A DNA stretch of 64,000 nucleotides from Cylindrospermum stagnale PCC 7417 (GTDB lineage: Bacteria > Cyanobacteriota > Cyanobacteriia > Cyanobacteriales > Nostocaceae): NCBI RefSeq assembly GCF_000317535.1, contig NC_019757.1, positions 186,001-250,000 on the forward strand, written 5' to 3'. The translations under genes were made by a program, and so were the position numbers. Below the pieces are notes generated by a model. That model did not search any database. It had not been told where the DNA came from and worked only from the letters and a program-made list of their open reading frames with translations. Each line of letters starts with the position of its first letter. The stretch's first letter is position 1. Below are positions 18,469 through 27,408 of the stretch, piece by piece.

Positions 18469-19128
18469 TCACATATTTGAGTTAGGGCTCAAATGCTTGT
18501 GCAAGAATATTTGCCGTGAGCGGCTGAGGAGAAATAGATTCCAATGAGATTCGACTTTATGCACCCGATATCCCAACTTGAAATAAAGCTGCCGTGCCTG
18601 ATGGTTATTTTCCAAAACATGAAGATATAAATCTTTAAATCCCCATTCTTGGCAAACTTGTTCACAGCTAATCAGCAATCCAGTTGCCACACCATGCCTA
18701 CGATATTTTGGGTGAACAGCTAAATTAGATAGGTAAGGAAAACTCCGGCTAACATTTGTCCACGAGTCACTGAAACGTACACCCAGTTCCACAGTTCCCA
18801 CGACATTATTAGCTCCACCAGTAGTAGTGTCAACCGCAACCAAACAAACGTGATGGGGTGAAGGCGAGGCTAAACGGTGCCTTAAGTCTTCGTAAATACC
18901 CAACCGTAGCAACGGGAAAGCCCATCCCCATAGACCCTTTTGAGAGTGAAAGCTTTCGGCAATAATTTGGGTAACACCAGTAAAATCGGCAGGTGTAGCC
19001 ACACGGAATTGCAATTGCCAAGAAGTCTCTTCGGCAGCATTTGTGACTGGCTGTTGGTGGTATGGGTGAAAAAACCAGGATGTCAAGGCTAGTTTATTAT
19101 TGATTTTATTTAATGAAAATCTTCTCAA
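18469..19128 (-). CDS. GNAT-family N-acetyltransferase
   Basis: About 200-219 residues. The GNAT core spans roughly 40-200: FRVATPADFTGVTQIIAESF (strand 1, helix 1), VVGTVELGVRF, and the acetyl-CoA loop YLSNLAVHPKYRRHGVATGLL with the R/Q-x-x-G-x-A pattern, then LYLHVLENNHQARQLYFKLGYR. The substrate cannot be read from sequence. The start is uncertain: the frame is open to a TTG at 19128, a second TTG lies at 19086, and no ATG precedes the domain. The 5' region may therefore be shorter than given. Confidence 0.82.
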   Translation of the reverse strand: MRRFSLNKINNKLALTSWFFHPYHQQPVTNAAEETSWQLQFRVATPADFTGVTQIIAESFHSQKGLWGWAFPLLRLGIYEDLRHRLASPSPHHVCLVAVDTTTGGANNVVGTVELGVRFSDSWTNVSRSFPYLSNLAVHPKYRRHGVATGLLISCEQVCQEWGFKDLYLHVLENNHQARQLYFKLGYRVHKVESHWNLFLLSRSRQIFLHKHLSPNSNM

Positions 19129-19827
19129 GTATGCTCAAACACCATCCAACCTGGATGAAAAATCTCAATTCCCTAGAAGATGCAACTGGCGGTGATACTA
19201 AGTCGCGAGCAGAAATAGCCTCATACGGGGTGCAGATTGTGGGTTACTGTGCATTTTCCTATACTTCAGTTATTATCTTCAAACAGCAACTCAGTACAGA
19301 ATTTACAATTCGCTGTTGATCGTGAATCAAACAAAGTGTAAAACTTTGTTTGGGGTTTCGTTCGTTGTACTCGTCAAAGTGGCTAGGACTAGCTCTTTGA
19401 TAAATCCACCCTGCTGAGTTCATGAAGTTCAGGTGTATCCCTGGTTTGAGGGTAGAGAGGTGAGCAAGATCTTCAATAAAAAATTGGTTGGCAGTGATCT
19501 GACTTGGGTGAGTACCTACAAGCGTAGCAGAACCTGTCTAATTGTTGGCCCAGCAAACCAAAAGGCGACTCTGGTTTCCAATCACCCCTGGCAGCAGCTA
19601 CTGGCTTCTTGGCTGCTATTTGATCAAGGGGACTGGTTGTATGGGTACTGGGTGCTGGATACTAGGAGAAGAATCTGCAAAGCCACCCAATGCTCAATCC
19701 CCAATTTAATATCCAGTGCCACTTGTCTGAGTATTATTTCTGATTTCTAAATGGGAAAGAGGTATTTGTCTAATAGATAGTATACTTTGCCTTTAAATCT
19801 TATTGTTGTAATATTTCTGACTCTACC
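19129..19827. other. Long intergenic stretch, no supported gene
   Basis: About 700 bp between the GNAT gene and a small ORF upstream of cyaC. Two open frames here (19113-19319 and 19433-19750, plus strand) have no domain, no convincing start and unusual composition, so I leave them out. A short GGGTACTGGGTGCTGG tract near 19636 resembles the low-copy repeats seen elsewhere. It may include a promoter for cyaC. Confidence 0.35.
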
Positions 19828-20085
19828 ATGACCACAATAAATAAAATTGACCTGCAAGTGTTAGTACAACTTCTACAACGGGCAAACTTAATAAGCGGCA
19901 ACGGGTGGATTTTTCAGCCAGATAGGAGCACTGTATGTAGTATGAGAAAGTTATCGGCAGAGGTGAGGGCAGATTTGGCAAGTCAACTTCAACTTTTTTA
20001 CACTAAAAATTACATGAAACCAATTGCGCTGCACCAGAGCCAGGGGCAATCGGTACGAGCCATTGAGATCGGTTACTGTGAGTAA
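19828..20085 (+). CDS. Small hypothetical protein upstream of cyaC
   Basis: An 85-residue ORF with an ATG start and plausible codon use. Helical segments (LQVLVQLLQRANLI, LSAEVRADLASQLQLFY) surround a short middle part. No known motif. It ends 135 bases before cyaC on the same strand. It might be a real small gene or chance; similarity in related genomes would decide. Confidence 0.35.
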   Translation: MTTINKIDLQVLVQLLQRANLISGNGWIFQPDRSTVCSMRKLSAEVRADLASQLQLFYTKNYMKPIALHQSQGQSVRAIEIGYCE

Positions 20086-20220
20086 ACGCTCCTACATTCA
20101 GCAGTCATGTAGCCAGACAGTCTTCTTGGTCAAAATGCTCTGCTCTTACCTGATTCAGAAATATCTCTAAGAGATCAGATTATTCTTTATCCGACTGCCT
20201 TTGCAGCAGGAAAGCGGTGC

Positions 20221-23200
20221 ATGAAATCTCAAGCAAACAGTAAGCCTAAAATTTTGGTTGTCGACGACGAACCAGACAACCTTGACTTGCTTTACCGCAC
20301 TTTCTATCGCGACTATAAGGTGCTGAGGGCAACCTCTGGTCCTGCGGCACTGGAACTGCTCTCCCAAGAGGGGGAGGTCTCTGTGATCATCTCCGATCAG
20401 CGGATGCCGATGATGAGCGGTACAGAATTTTTGAGTTTGACAGCAACTCAATATCCAGATATTATCCGGATTATTTTAACTGGCTACACCGATGTCGAAG
20501 ACTTGGTGGAAGCAATTAACGCTGGTAAGGTATTCAAATATGTAACTAAACCGTGGGAGTCAGAGGAACTCAAAGCCGTGGTACGCCAAGCTTTAGACAC
20601 CCACAATGTTCTCAAAGCCCGCACCCGCGAACTCACCCGTACACTCCGTCAGGAATCGCTGCTGAATACTGTCACCAATACGATTCGCAGTGCCTTAGAC
20701 TATCGGCAAATTTTGCAAGCAATTGTGGACACGGTGGGCCATATGTTGGTGGCGGATGTCTGTCTGTTGCGTCCCGTACATGATGAGCAGTTGTCGGAGG
20801 CGGGATTTATTTACCTGAAAACGGCTAGTGAAGGTGAAGCAGAGGTTTCAGGCGATAGCAGCAGTATTGCTTCTTCTGGTTCCCCATCCGCCCTATTAGC
20901 TCAAACGGTGTGGGAAACCCGTGAAGTGCAGGTAATTGCCGATGTGGTTGGTGACGATCGCATCTCTGACCAACGTGCCGCAGCTTTTGCTGCTGCTAAT
21001 ATTTGCTCCAGCTTAATTGTGCCGCTGATTTGCCAGCAAGAACTGATGGCAGTGCTGGCGCTACACCAGTGCTCCCAACAACGCCTCTGGGCGGAGGAGG
21101 AGGTGCAACTGGTGTTAATGGTAGCGGATCAGGCAGCTCTAGCTTTGTCTCAGGCTTATGCTTACGAGCAAGTACGTGCTTTGGCCAAGCGAGAAGCTCT
21201 GATTAATACGATTACTAGTGCGATTCGCTCTAGCCTAGACCCTCAAGATATATTTGCGGCTATAACTCAACAACTGGGACAAGCTTTACAAGTTGATGGC
21301 TGTGCCCTGTCTTTGTGGACAGAAGATGATGAATTTGTTCAGTGTGTAGGTTTGTATGATAGTTCTCAATCTCTAGAGTCAAGTCAGGACAATCACTTAA
21401 ATAGCAATCATCGCCTTGAGCTACTGCAATTGCCTCACTCGCAAGCCCCAATTCAGGAAAATCCGATACTGCAAGAAATTTTGCGAACACTGGAACCTGT
21501 GGTAATTGCGGATGTCAGCAATTCTCCGGCATTCGTTCAGGGTTTTGATTTACCCTTGAATGTGCCAGGGCAATCGCCAAATGCTTACGTAGATGCTCAA
21601 CGTTGGCATAGCCTGTCCGCAGGACTTACGGCACTTCACTCCGCGCGATCGCTGATGGTTGTTCCCCTAGTGGCTGATGGCAAATGTATCGGCAGCATCA
21701 CCCTGCGAGAAGGGAGTAAAGTGCGACGGTGGCTGGCATCGGATATTGAACTGGCGTTGGCAGTAGCAGCACAAGCCGCGATCGCCGTTCAGCAGTCCCG
21801 CTTATACCATAAAACTCGCGAGCAAGCAGAACGCTTATTAGTACTAGACAAACAAAAAACTGAATTTTTCCAAAATATCTCCCATGAATTTCGGACTCCG
21901 ATCACCTTGATTCAAGGTCCTTTAGAGTCAGCGGTGGCGATTGGTGAGGGATTATCTTATTCCCAAAGTGCGATCGCCCTCCGCAATTCCCGCCGTCTGC
22001 TGCGATTAGTAAATCAACTACTAGATTTACAACGCCTAGATGCCGGGAAAATGCAGCCTAGTTTCCGTCCCTGTGATTTAGTCGAATTTGTCAACCAAAT
22101 TGTCGAATCGTTTCGCCCTTACTGTGAGAAAAAGGAACTGCATCTCGCTACAGTGTTGGTTGAATGCCCAACAGTGTACTTGGATATAGAAAAATTTGAC
22201 AAAGTTGTTTACAACCTGCTGTCAAATGCGATGAAATTTACTCCCGAAGGGGGCACGATCACTGTCAGACTGCAACCAGGAGATGGATGTTGCATCTTAC
22301 AAGTAGAAGACACAGGCATTGGCATTGTTCAAGAACAAATTCCCCACCTATTTGAGCGCTTCCGCCAAGCTGAAGGCTCCGAAAATCGCTCCTATGAAGG
22401 CAGTGGTTTGGGTTTAGCCTTAGTCAAAGAATTGGTGGAAATGCACGGTGGTCAAGTCACTGTGGAATCAGTTTATGGACAAGGTACCACCTTTACCTTA
22501 TTGCTAGTCACTGGCACAGCTCACTTACCCACCGAGCAAGTACTAGAAACTCCTGAACAAATAAACACCAGCCGCGCTAGGGTCGAATTGGCTGATTTAG
22601 AACAAGTAGAGTCAACCACAGATAACTTTGAAGGTATTAGCGGAAATTTATCACCTAGTACTGACACTCAGAACTCCAGCGGGCAAAGTCTTGTTCCCCT
22701 AGGAAATGGACACCTACTTTTAGTCGTAGACGATAACCCAGATCTCCGAGGCTATGTAGCTGATATACTCCGCCGCAGTGGCTATCAAGTGCAGACGGCT
22801 CGTAACGGTTATGAGGGGTACGGTATAGCCAAGGAAATTGCACCCAGCTTAATTGTCACTGACTTAATGATGCCCTTGGTGACAGGACTAGAGATGATTC
22901 GGATGATCCGCAGCGAGGAGAAATTGAGAGGCACACCGATCATTCTACTCACAGCCAAAGTTGATGAGGAAACCCGCATTGAAAGTACAGAACATGGCGC
23001 TGATGCTTATTTAGCTAAACCATTTAATGACCGGGAACTTTTGGCAGAGGTGCGGAATCTTTTAGCCTTAAAGGAAAACGAACGCCGAGTTTTGGAGTTA
23101 AACACTTATCTCACAGAATCGGTACTCAAGCGCTTTTTACCGCCTGCATTGGTAAAAAAAGCCGCCGCAGGGACTTTGACTCTAGATTTGCGACCGGAAC

Positions 23201-23790
23201 CGCGCTTGGTTACAGTTTTGTTTAGTGACATTGTCGGTTTTACTCAGCTATCAAATACCCTCCGCTCTCGAAGAGTCGCAGAATTGCTAAATGAATATTT
23301 AGAAGCTATGTCCAAAGTTGTCTTTGACAATGGCGGCACTGTAGATAAATTTATGGGAGACGCTATTTTAGCTTTATATGGAGCGCCAGAAGAACTAACA
23401 CCAAATGAGCAGGTGCGCCGTGCTATTAGTACAGCCAGAGCAATGCACCGCTCGCTAGCTCAGTTGAACCAGCGCTGGCATGACCAAGGTATTTTTGATT
23501 CCGACAGACGCAATGGCGTACAGTTTCGCTGCGGTATCCACCAAGGCACAGCTGTTGTGGGGATGTTTGGCAGCGCTGAACGCGCCGACTACACCGCCAT
23601 CGGACCAAGTGTGAATATTGCCGCCAGACTACAATCTGCTGCTCTTCCCGGTACCATTCTGGTTTCTGCTGCTGTAGCCGATTATTTGCAGGAAGAAGAA
23701 ATTACTAAAGGTAGTCCTCTAGAACTCAAAGGAATAGATGAAACAGTTCTAACTTTCTCTGTTTCACCAGAGCTAATGGCTAGCCGCTAA
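20221..23790 (+). CDS. cyaC: CyaC-type hybrid: REC-GAF-GAF-histidine kinase-REC-adenylate cyclase
   Basis: A 1189-residue soluble signalling protein that should make cAMP from ATP under phosphorelay control. Order: receiver 1 (10-125, Asp59 in ISDQRMP), two GAF domains (about 145-310 and 330-540), HisKA with His555 in ISHEFRTP, HATPase with NLLSNAMKF and EDTGIGI, receiver 2 (830-950, Asp881 in VTDLMMP), class III cyclase (about 990-1180). The cyclase has metal-binding Asp1003 (LFSDIVGFT) and Asp1047 (DKFMGDAILA), Lys1043, and the NIAARL Arg, so it looks active. The architecture matches cyanobacterial CyaC. In Anabaena CyaC links light sensing to cAMP; the input here is inferred. The TonB-like gene starts 47 bases downstream. 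Confidence 0.93.
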   Translation: MKSQANSKPKILVVDDEPDNLDLLYRTFYRDYKVLRATSGPAALELLSQEGEVSVIISDQRMPMMSGTEFLSLTATQYPDIIRIILTGYTDVEDLVEAINAGKVFKYVTKPWESEELKAVVRQALDTHNVLKARTRELTRTLRQESLLNTVTNTIRSALDYRQILQAIVDTVGHMLVADVCLLRPVHDEQLSEAGFIYLKTASEGEAEVSGDSSSIASSGSPSALLAQTVWETREVQVIADVVGDDRISDQRAAAFAAANICSSLIVPLICQQELMAVLALHQCSQQRLWAEEEVQLVLMVADQAALALSQAYAYEQVRALAKREALINTITSAIRSSLDPQDIFAAITQQLGQALQVDGCALSLWTEDDEFVQCVGLYDSSQSLESSQDNHLNSNHRLELLQLPHSQAPIQENPILQEILRTLEPVVIADVSNSPAFVQGFDLPLNVPGQSPNAYVDAQRWHSLSAGLTALHSARSLMVVPLVADGKCIGSITLREGSKVRRWLASDIELALAVAAQAAIAVQQSRLYHKTREQAERLLVLDKQKTEFFQNISHEFRTPITLIQGPLESAVAIGEGLSYSQSAIALRNSRRLLRLVNQLLDLQRLDAGKMQPSFRPCDLVEFVNQIVESFRPYCEKKELHLATVLVECPTVYLDIEKFDKVVYNLLSNAMKFTPEGGTITVRLQPGDGCCILQVEDTGIGIVQEQIPHLFERFRQAEGSENRSYEGSGLGLALVKELVEMHGGQVTVESVYGQGTTFTLLLVTGTAHLPTEQVLETPEQINTSRARVELADLEQVESTTDNFEGISGNLSPSTDTQNSSGQSLVPLGNGHLLLVVDDNPDLRGYVADILRRSGYQVQTARNGYEGYGIAKEIAPSLIVTDLMMPLVTGLEMIRMIRSEEKLRGTPIILLTAKVDEETRIESTEHGADAYLAKPFNDRELLAEVRNLLALKENERRVLELNTYLTESVLKRFLPPALVKKAAAGTLTLDLRPEPRLVTVLFSDIVGFTQLSNTLRSRRVAELLNEYLEAMSKVVFDNGGTVDKFMGDAILALYGAPEELTPNEQVRRAISTARAMHRSLAQLNQRWHDQGIFDSDRRNGVQFRCGIHQGTAVVGMFGSAERADYTAIGPSVNIAARLQSAALPGTILVSAAVADYLQEEEITKGSPLELKGIDETVLTFSVSPELMASR

Positions 23791-23837
23791 AAGTCGGAGG
23801 TTTATACTGGTGGGTTTCTTGCTTCAAATTTTTTAAT

Positions 23838-24977
23838 ATGGCACCATCGGTTACGGATAAAACTCTAATTCCCACCAAAGCCTGGAGGAGACATACAGAT
23901 CCACCTCTTTTGTGGATTACTGTAGCTATAAGTTCAGTTTCCCTGCACTTGCTGGGGTTTTGGCTAATGCGCTCATCTAATGAGTTTAAACCCTGGTTTC
24001 CTCAAGTATCGCCTGGCTCAATCGCCATTGACTTTGTAGATATTTCTCCATCAGCAAAACCAATAGCCAAATCCACATCAATAGCCACAAAAGTTTCGCC
24101 AAAACCACCGACAACCCAGCCTAAGCTGACAGCAACACTTGCTCCAGAACCGACACCGACATCTATATTCGTACCAGAACCGAGGCTCACACCAACACCA
24201 ACACCAACACCAACACCGAGACCGAAACCAGAAGCAACACCAACACCAACACCAACACCAACACCGAAACCAGAAGCAACACCGACACCAACACCGACAA
24301 ATCCAGTTGGTAGTTTCCCCGGAAACCGCCGTCAACAAGTCATACTGGGAGAGGGAAAACTACTACCAAAAGACCCTCTATCAGGTTTAGCAAGTCCGAC
24401 TACGAACGCTTCACCAAGTCCAACTACGAACCCTTCACCAAGTCCGACTACGAACGCTTCACCAAGTCAAACTGCGAACCCTTCACCAAGTCCGACTGCG
24501 AACCCTTCACCAAGTCAAACTGCGAACCCTTCACCAAGTCCGACTGCGAACCCTTCACCAAGTCCGACTAGCCAAACTCCCGAATCTCAGACAGGGGGAG
24601 GACTAATAGCTGCTTGGAAAATTTTAAATCCAGAGGAACAGAGGGAAAAGAGTCGAAGCGATCGCCCTCCTGATGATTTAATTCTACCCACAATCAGGAC
24701 TGGCGAAGGCGAAATTGATTTAACTGGCAACACTAACCAAAATCTCCCCAAAGGTGTATTCCTCGTTAGCTTAGTAATTGATAACATTGGTAAGTGTATA
24801 GGTGCTGAGGTTCAAGGTTCAGACTTACCACCACAGGAAAAGAAAAAATTGGCAGAATTCGCCAAAGAAACTTTCCAAAAACAGCAATTTCAGCCGGCTC
24901 GCTTCCCCGATGGTAAAACACCGCCCTCCTTAAGTAATGTGTTTGTAGAGTTCACAATCAGTGACAGCCAGCCGTAA
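23838..24977 (+). CDS. TonB-like energy transducer protein
   Basis: 379 residues with TonB organisation: a cytoplasmic start rich in charged residues, one membrane helix at about 24-45 (LLWITVAISSVSLHLLGFWL) containing the S-x3-H spacing found in TonB, a long periplasmic Pro/Thr/Ser linker built from TPTP and NPSPSPTA repeats, and a C-terminal domain (about 310-379: GVFLVSLVIDNIGKCIGAEV...FQPARFPDGK). TonB couples the proton-motive force to outer-membrane transporters. No transporter or ExbB/D gene is adjacent, so the partner is unknown. Linker repeats are likely to vary in length between strains. Confidence 0.8.
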   Translation: MAPSVTDKTLIPTKAWRRHTDPPLLWITVAISSVSLHLLGFWLMRSSNEFKPWFPQVSPGSIAIDFVDISPSAKPIAKSTSIATKVSPKPPTTQPKLTATLAPEPTPTSIFVPEPRLTPTPTPTPTPRPKPEATPTPTPTPTPKPEATPTPTPTNPVGSFPGNRRQQVILGEGKLLPKDPLSGLASPTTNASPSPTTNPSPSPTTNASPSQTANPSPSPTANPSPSQTANPSPSPTANPSPSPTSQTPESQTGGGLIAAWKILNPEEQREKSRSDRPPDDLILPTIRTGEGEIDLTGNTNQNLPKGVFLVSLVIDNIGKCIGAEVQGSDLPPQEKKKLAEFAKETFQKQQFQPARFPDGKTPPSLSNVFVEFTISDSQP

Positions 24978-25031
24978 AAAGATGCTTGATTTTTCACCGA
25001 GACTGTGCTAACTTAAAACGGTTGGAGTTAC

Positions 25032-25102
25032 GCGGGTGTAGTTTAGTGGTAAAACTTTAGCCTTCCAAGCTAATAATGCGGGTTCGATTCCCGCCACCCG
25101 CT
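25032..25102 (+). tRNA. tRNA-Gly (anticodon TCC)
   Basis: A complete cloverleaf: acceptor GCGGGTG pairing with CACCCGC, D-arm with TAGTGGTA, anticodon loop CTTCCAA (anticodon TCC, Gly), and T-arm GCGGGTTCGATTCCCGC. Discriminator T; CCA is not encoded. A near-copy of its 3' half occurs 1.2 kb downstream at 26242. Confidence 0.96.
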
Positions 25103-25548
25103 TTAAAAAACATCCATATTGTATATGGGTTCAGTATTTTATTGGTAGAAAGTGAAAAACTCCCTTGACTCACTTTCTAGCAATTTTGTACCAATTGTAA
25201 ATACTACTCAGTGAACTAGTTTGTAGTTAGTAGTTAGTACATTTGTATGGTGTGGAAAATAGCATCTACCAATTTTCCACCAAGAGTAAATTTTCCAAAA
25301 ATACAGCTACTAGACAGTTGAACTGATACAAGTGCTGACATTAAGTATTATATAAAGCACATATAATTGTCATTGCATATTTTAGCTAAAAATGTTGCAT
25401 ACTCAACACCCTAAGTTGCATACTCAACATCCTAAACTGTCTAACTCATTGGGACTCATAACCTTTTATCGTCAAATTAATAATTCTTAGAGACGTTCAG
25501 GAAACGGGACTCCTAACATTTAACATTTCTATGTAAGAGGCAGTATCC
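25103..25548. other. Intergenic segment downstream of tRNA-Gly with palindromes and tandem repeat
   Basis: 446 bp without a gene. It holds a 10-bp perfect inverted repeat (TAGAAAGTGA / TCACTTTCTA, 25146-25179) and, at 25394-25435, a 21-bp sequence repeated twice in tandem with one mismatch. Each copy of the latter contains TGTTG..CAACA arms. Both could be protein-binding or recombination-related sites; neither is a known motif. Confidence 0.5.
25394..25435. repeat. Two tandem 21-bp units with TGTTG/CAACA arms
   Basis: The units 25394-25414 and 25415-25435 differ at one base (CACCC versus CATCC). Each reads GTTGCATACTCAACA plus CCTAA-type tail and can form a short hairpin. They lie inside the tRNA-flanked interval, downstream of the split HEPN gene. 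Iteron or operator-like by shape only. Confidence 0.6.
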
Positions 25549-25956
25549 TTAATTCTCGTCAACCCCTATCTTCACGCCAAAAATTTGTGCTATGTAGCGG
25601 AAAAAGTTTAATAAAGACTTACCCCAAATTTTTATTTGATCGGGTTCTAAGTTGCTACAGTCTGCTTTATGCGCTATTGAATGGCGTTTCTGAATCAATA
25701 AATTAATATTATCCAAATCTTGTTTTTTCAATTTTTCGCCATCTTCTTGTACTGAAATATGAAGAAGATTTAAAAAGGAAGTCACATCATCAAGAGAATT
25801 AAACAGTATAGCGTTATCAATAAAATATTCCATTTCATTCAAGAGGATTGATTCAATTTTCTCTTCTCTTCCATCTATTAACTCTAACAAAGTTAATTTA
25901 GCTTTTTTATTTCTAATTCGACCACTATACTTGTTTATTTTATTATTTTTTTTCAA
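25549..25956 (-). CDS. HEPN-domain protein, C-terminal part carrying the Rx4H motif
   Basis: 135 residues, highly Lys/Leu/Ile-rich. The motif LLIQKRHSIAHKAD (R-H-S-I-A-H) fits the HEPN RNase signature, and the spacing resembles the MAE_28990/MAE_18760-type HEPN family, where it follows an N-terminal LLxASVVFLHATLEE segment. That segment is encoded by the adjacent upstream ORF in another frame. The best start is TTG 25954-25956, which overlaps the upstream TGA (TTGA). Either the two are translated in a coupled manner or a one-base change split one gene. Confidence 0.55.
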   Translation of the reverse strand: MKKNNKINKYSGRIRNKKAKLTLLELIDGREEKIESILLNEMEYFIDNAILFNSLDDVTSFLNLLHISVQEDGEKLKKQDLDNINLLIQKRHSIAHKADCSNLEPDQIKIWGKSLLNFFRYIAQIFGVKIGVDEN

Positions 25957-26186
25957 TCATCATTACTTAATTCTACCCATCTTGCACGAGCTACCGTTCG
26001 TAAAAGTTCTTCTAAAGTTGCATGAAGAAATACCACAGAAGCACCAAGCAAATCTTGACTGGTTCTTTTACTGTCTTGTGTATGCTCGTTTTTTAATTTT
26101 ACAGCTAAATCAAGGAGACGACGCGCTCTCCAAAAATTAGCAAATATCTCTTTAACTTCTTGGTTATTCATTAGATAGTGACTCAA
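25953..26186 (-). CDS. HEPN-domain protein, N-terminal part
   Basis: 77 residues from an ATG. FWRARRLLDLAVKL followed by SQDLLGASVVFLHATLEELLRTVARARW is the typical first half of MAE_28990-like HEPN proteins. The frame stops at TGA 25953-25955, just before an A8 run on the coding strand, and the second half continues in the -1 frame at 25956. Together they would make a protein of about 212 residues, a normal size for the family. Gene order and the flanking tRNA repeats suggest a small acquired defence or toxin unit. Confidence 0.5.
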   Translation of the reverse strand: MSHYLMNNQEVKEIFANFWRARRLLDLAVKLKNEHTQDSKRTSQDLLGASVVFLHATLEELLRTVARARWVELSNDD

Positions 26187-26241
26187 CTAAAATTAATATT
26201 ATTTGCAAGGTATTCGTTGTGTCTATTTTTTTGTGAATCCA

Positions 26242-26298
26242 TAGCCTTCCAAGCTAATTAATAATGCGGGTTCGATTCCCGCCACGCGCTTTAAAAAA
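26242..26298 (+). pseudogene. Displaced 3' half of tRNA-Gly (direct repeat of 25058-25110)
   Basis: The anticodon-stem to 3'-end portion of the tRNA-Gly, plus its downstream TTTAAAAAA, is repeated here. It has a 4-base insertion (TAAT) and one change in the acceptor strand (ACGCGC for ACCCGC). There is no 5' half, so it cannot make a tRNA. A direct repeat of a tRNA 3' end is the usual mark of site-specific integration at an att site. Confidence 0.85.
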
Positions 26299-26414
26299 TA
26301 TCTATTCTCCAAAAGTAAGAAGGTAAAATTTTAGGGATAGATATTAGATTTAACTTCTTTTAGCTTGTTGACTTTCAAGCAAGAAAAGTCGGTTTTAGCC
26401 CCAAATGGGTTTAT

Positions 26415-26439
26415 AACCCCATAAATGAATTTAGGGGTT
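26415..26439 (+). terminator. Weak hairpin downstream of the tRNA-like repeat
   Basis: AACCCC and GGGGTT arms separated by 13 bases, then TTTT. It could terminate plus-strand transcription or mark the end of the inserted segment. The stem is only 6 bp, so this is tentative. Confidence 0.35.
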
Positions 26440-26552
26440 TTGAATTTTGCCTGAGAAAATTTCCCCGTTCACCCGTTGAGGGTATGGGGGTTTAATTTTG
26501 ATGGTTGGCTAGATTATTTCGACGTTGGCAAACTTCAGTCTAAGGGAGGAAT

Positions 26553-27359
26553 TTAACCGAATCTTCCGCTGATATAATCTCTTGTGTCTTGCTGCTGCGG
26601 ATTGTTGAAAATTGTTGCCGTCTCGTCGTACTCCACCAAATAGCCGTTACGACCGCCTGTTTCTGTAGTTCTGACATTGAAAAAGGCCGTCTTATCAGAA
26701 ACCCGTGCTGCTTGTTGCATATTGTGGGTGACGATGACGATGGTGTATTGCTCTTTGAGTTCGTGAATCAGTTCTTCAACCCGCAAGGTGGAGATGGGGT
26801 CAAGGGCGGAGCAAGGCTCATCCATTAGGATAATTTCTGGTTGTACGGCGATCGCTCTGGCAATACACAACCGCTGTTGTTGTCCACCGGATAAGGAAAG
26901 ACCACTTTGGTTGAGTTTGTCTTTCACTTCATCCCATAAAGCCGCTTTCCGCAAACTCTGTTCTACCAATTCATCCATATTGCCTTTGTAGCCATTGATT
27001 TTGGCACCAAAAGCAATATTGTCTTTAATTGATTTAGGAAATGGGTTTGGTCTTTGAAACACCATCCCAATACGCCGGCGTACTTCTACAGGATCAATCT
27101 CGGATGCATACAAGTTTTTACCATAATAATAAATCTGGCCTTCTGCCCGAAATGACTCTATGAGGTCATTGAGGCGGTTATAGCATCGTAGTAACGTACT
27201 TTTACCGCAACCCGAAGGGCCGATGAAAGCTGTTACCTGATTTTTCGGGATGTCTAGCCAAATATTCTGCAAGGCTAAAAATTTGCCGTAGTAAACGTTG
27301 AGATTTTCTGTACGTAAAACGGTTTCGGTACCATTCTCTGTACTAATGTTAGTAGCCAT
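26553..27359 (-). CDS. pstB: Phosphate ABC transporter ATP-binding protein
   Basis: The ATPase subunit (268 residues) of the high-affinity phosphate importer. Walker [12 protein letters not shown] near residue 49, Q-loop [11 protein letters not shown], signature [16 protein letters not shown], Walker [14 protein letters not shown], and H-loop VTHNMQQA are all present. The RPNPFPKS stretch and the DFI-type C-terminal GRFG ending are characteristic of PstB. Last gene of a pstS-C-A-B order on the minus strand, 49 bases after pstA. Confidence 0.97.
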   Translation of the reverse strand: MATNISTENGTETVLRTENLNVYYGKFLALQNIWLDIPKNQVTAFIGPSGCGKSTLLRCYNRLNDLIESFRAEGQIYYYGKNLYASEIDPVEVRRRIGMVFQRPNPFPKSIKDNIAFGAKINGYKGNMDELVEQSLRKAALWDEVKDKLNQSGLSLSGGQQQRLCIARAIAVQPEIILMDEPCSALDPISTLRVEELIHELKEQYTIVIVTHNMQQAARVSDKTAFFNVRTTETGGRNGYLVEYDETATIFNNPQQQDTRDYISGRFG

Positions 27360-27408
27360 AAATAGTCTGGTTTAAGTTTTCGGAATGGTTATGCGCTCTG
27401 AGATTCCA

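Noticed and set aside
19433-19750. 105-codon plus-strand ORF upstream of cyaC
   Set aside because: Odd composition, contains low-complexity repeat-like DNA, no recognisable domain.
24078-24338. Cys/Trp-rich minus-strand ORF within the TonB-like gene
   Set aside because: Antisense translation of ACACCAACACCG-type Pro/Thr repeats.
26242-26298. Second functional tRNA-Gly
   Set aside because: Only the 3' half is present, with an insertion in the anticodon region and a changed acceptor strand.
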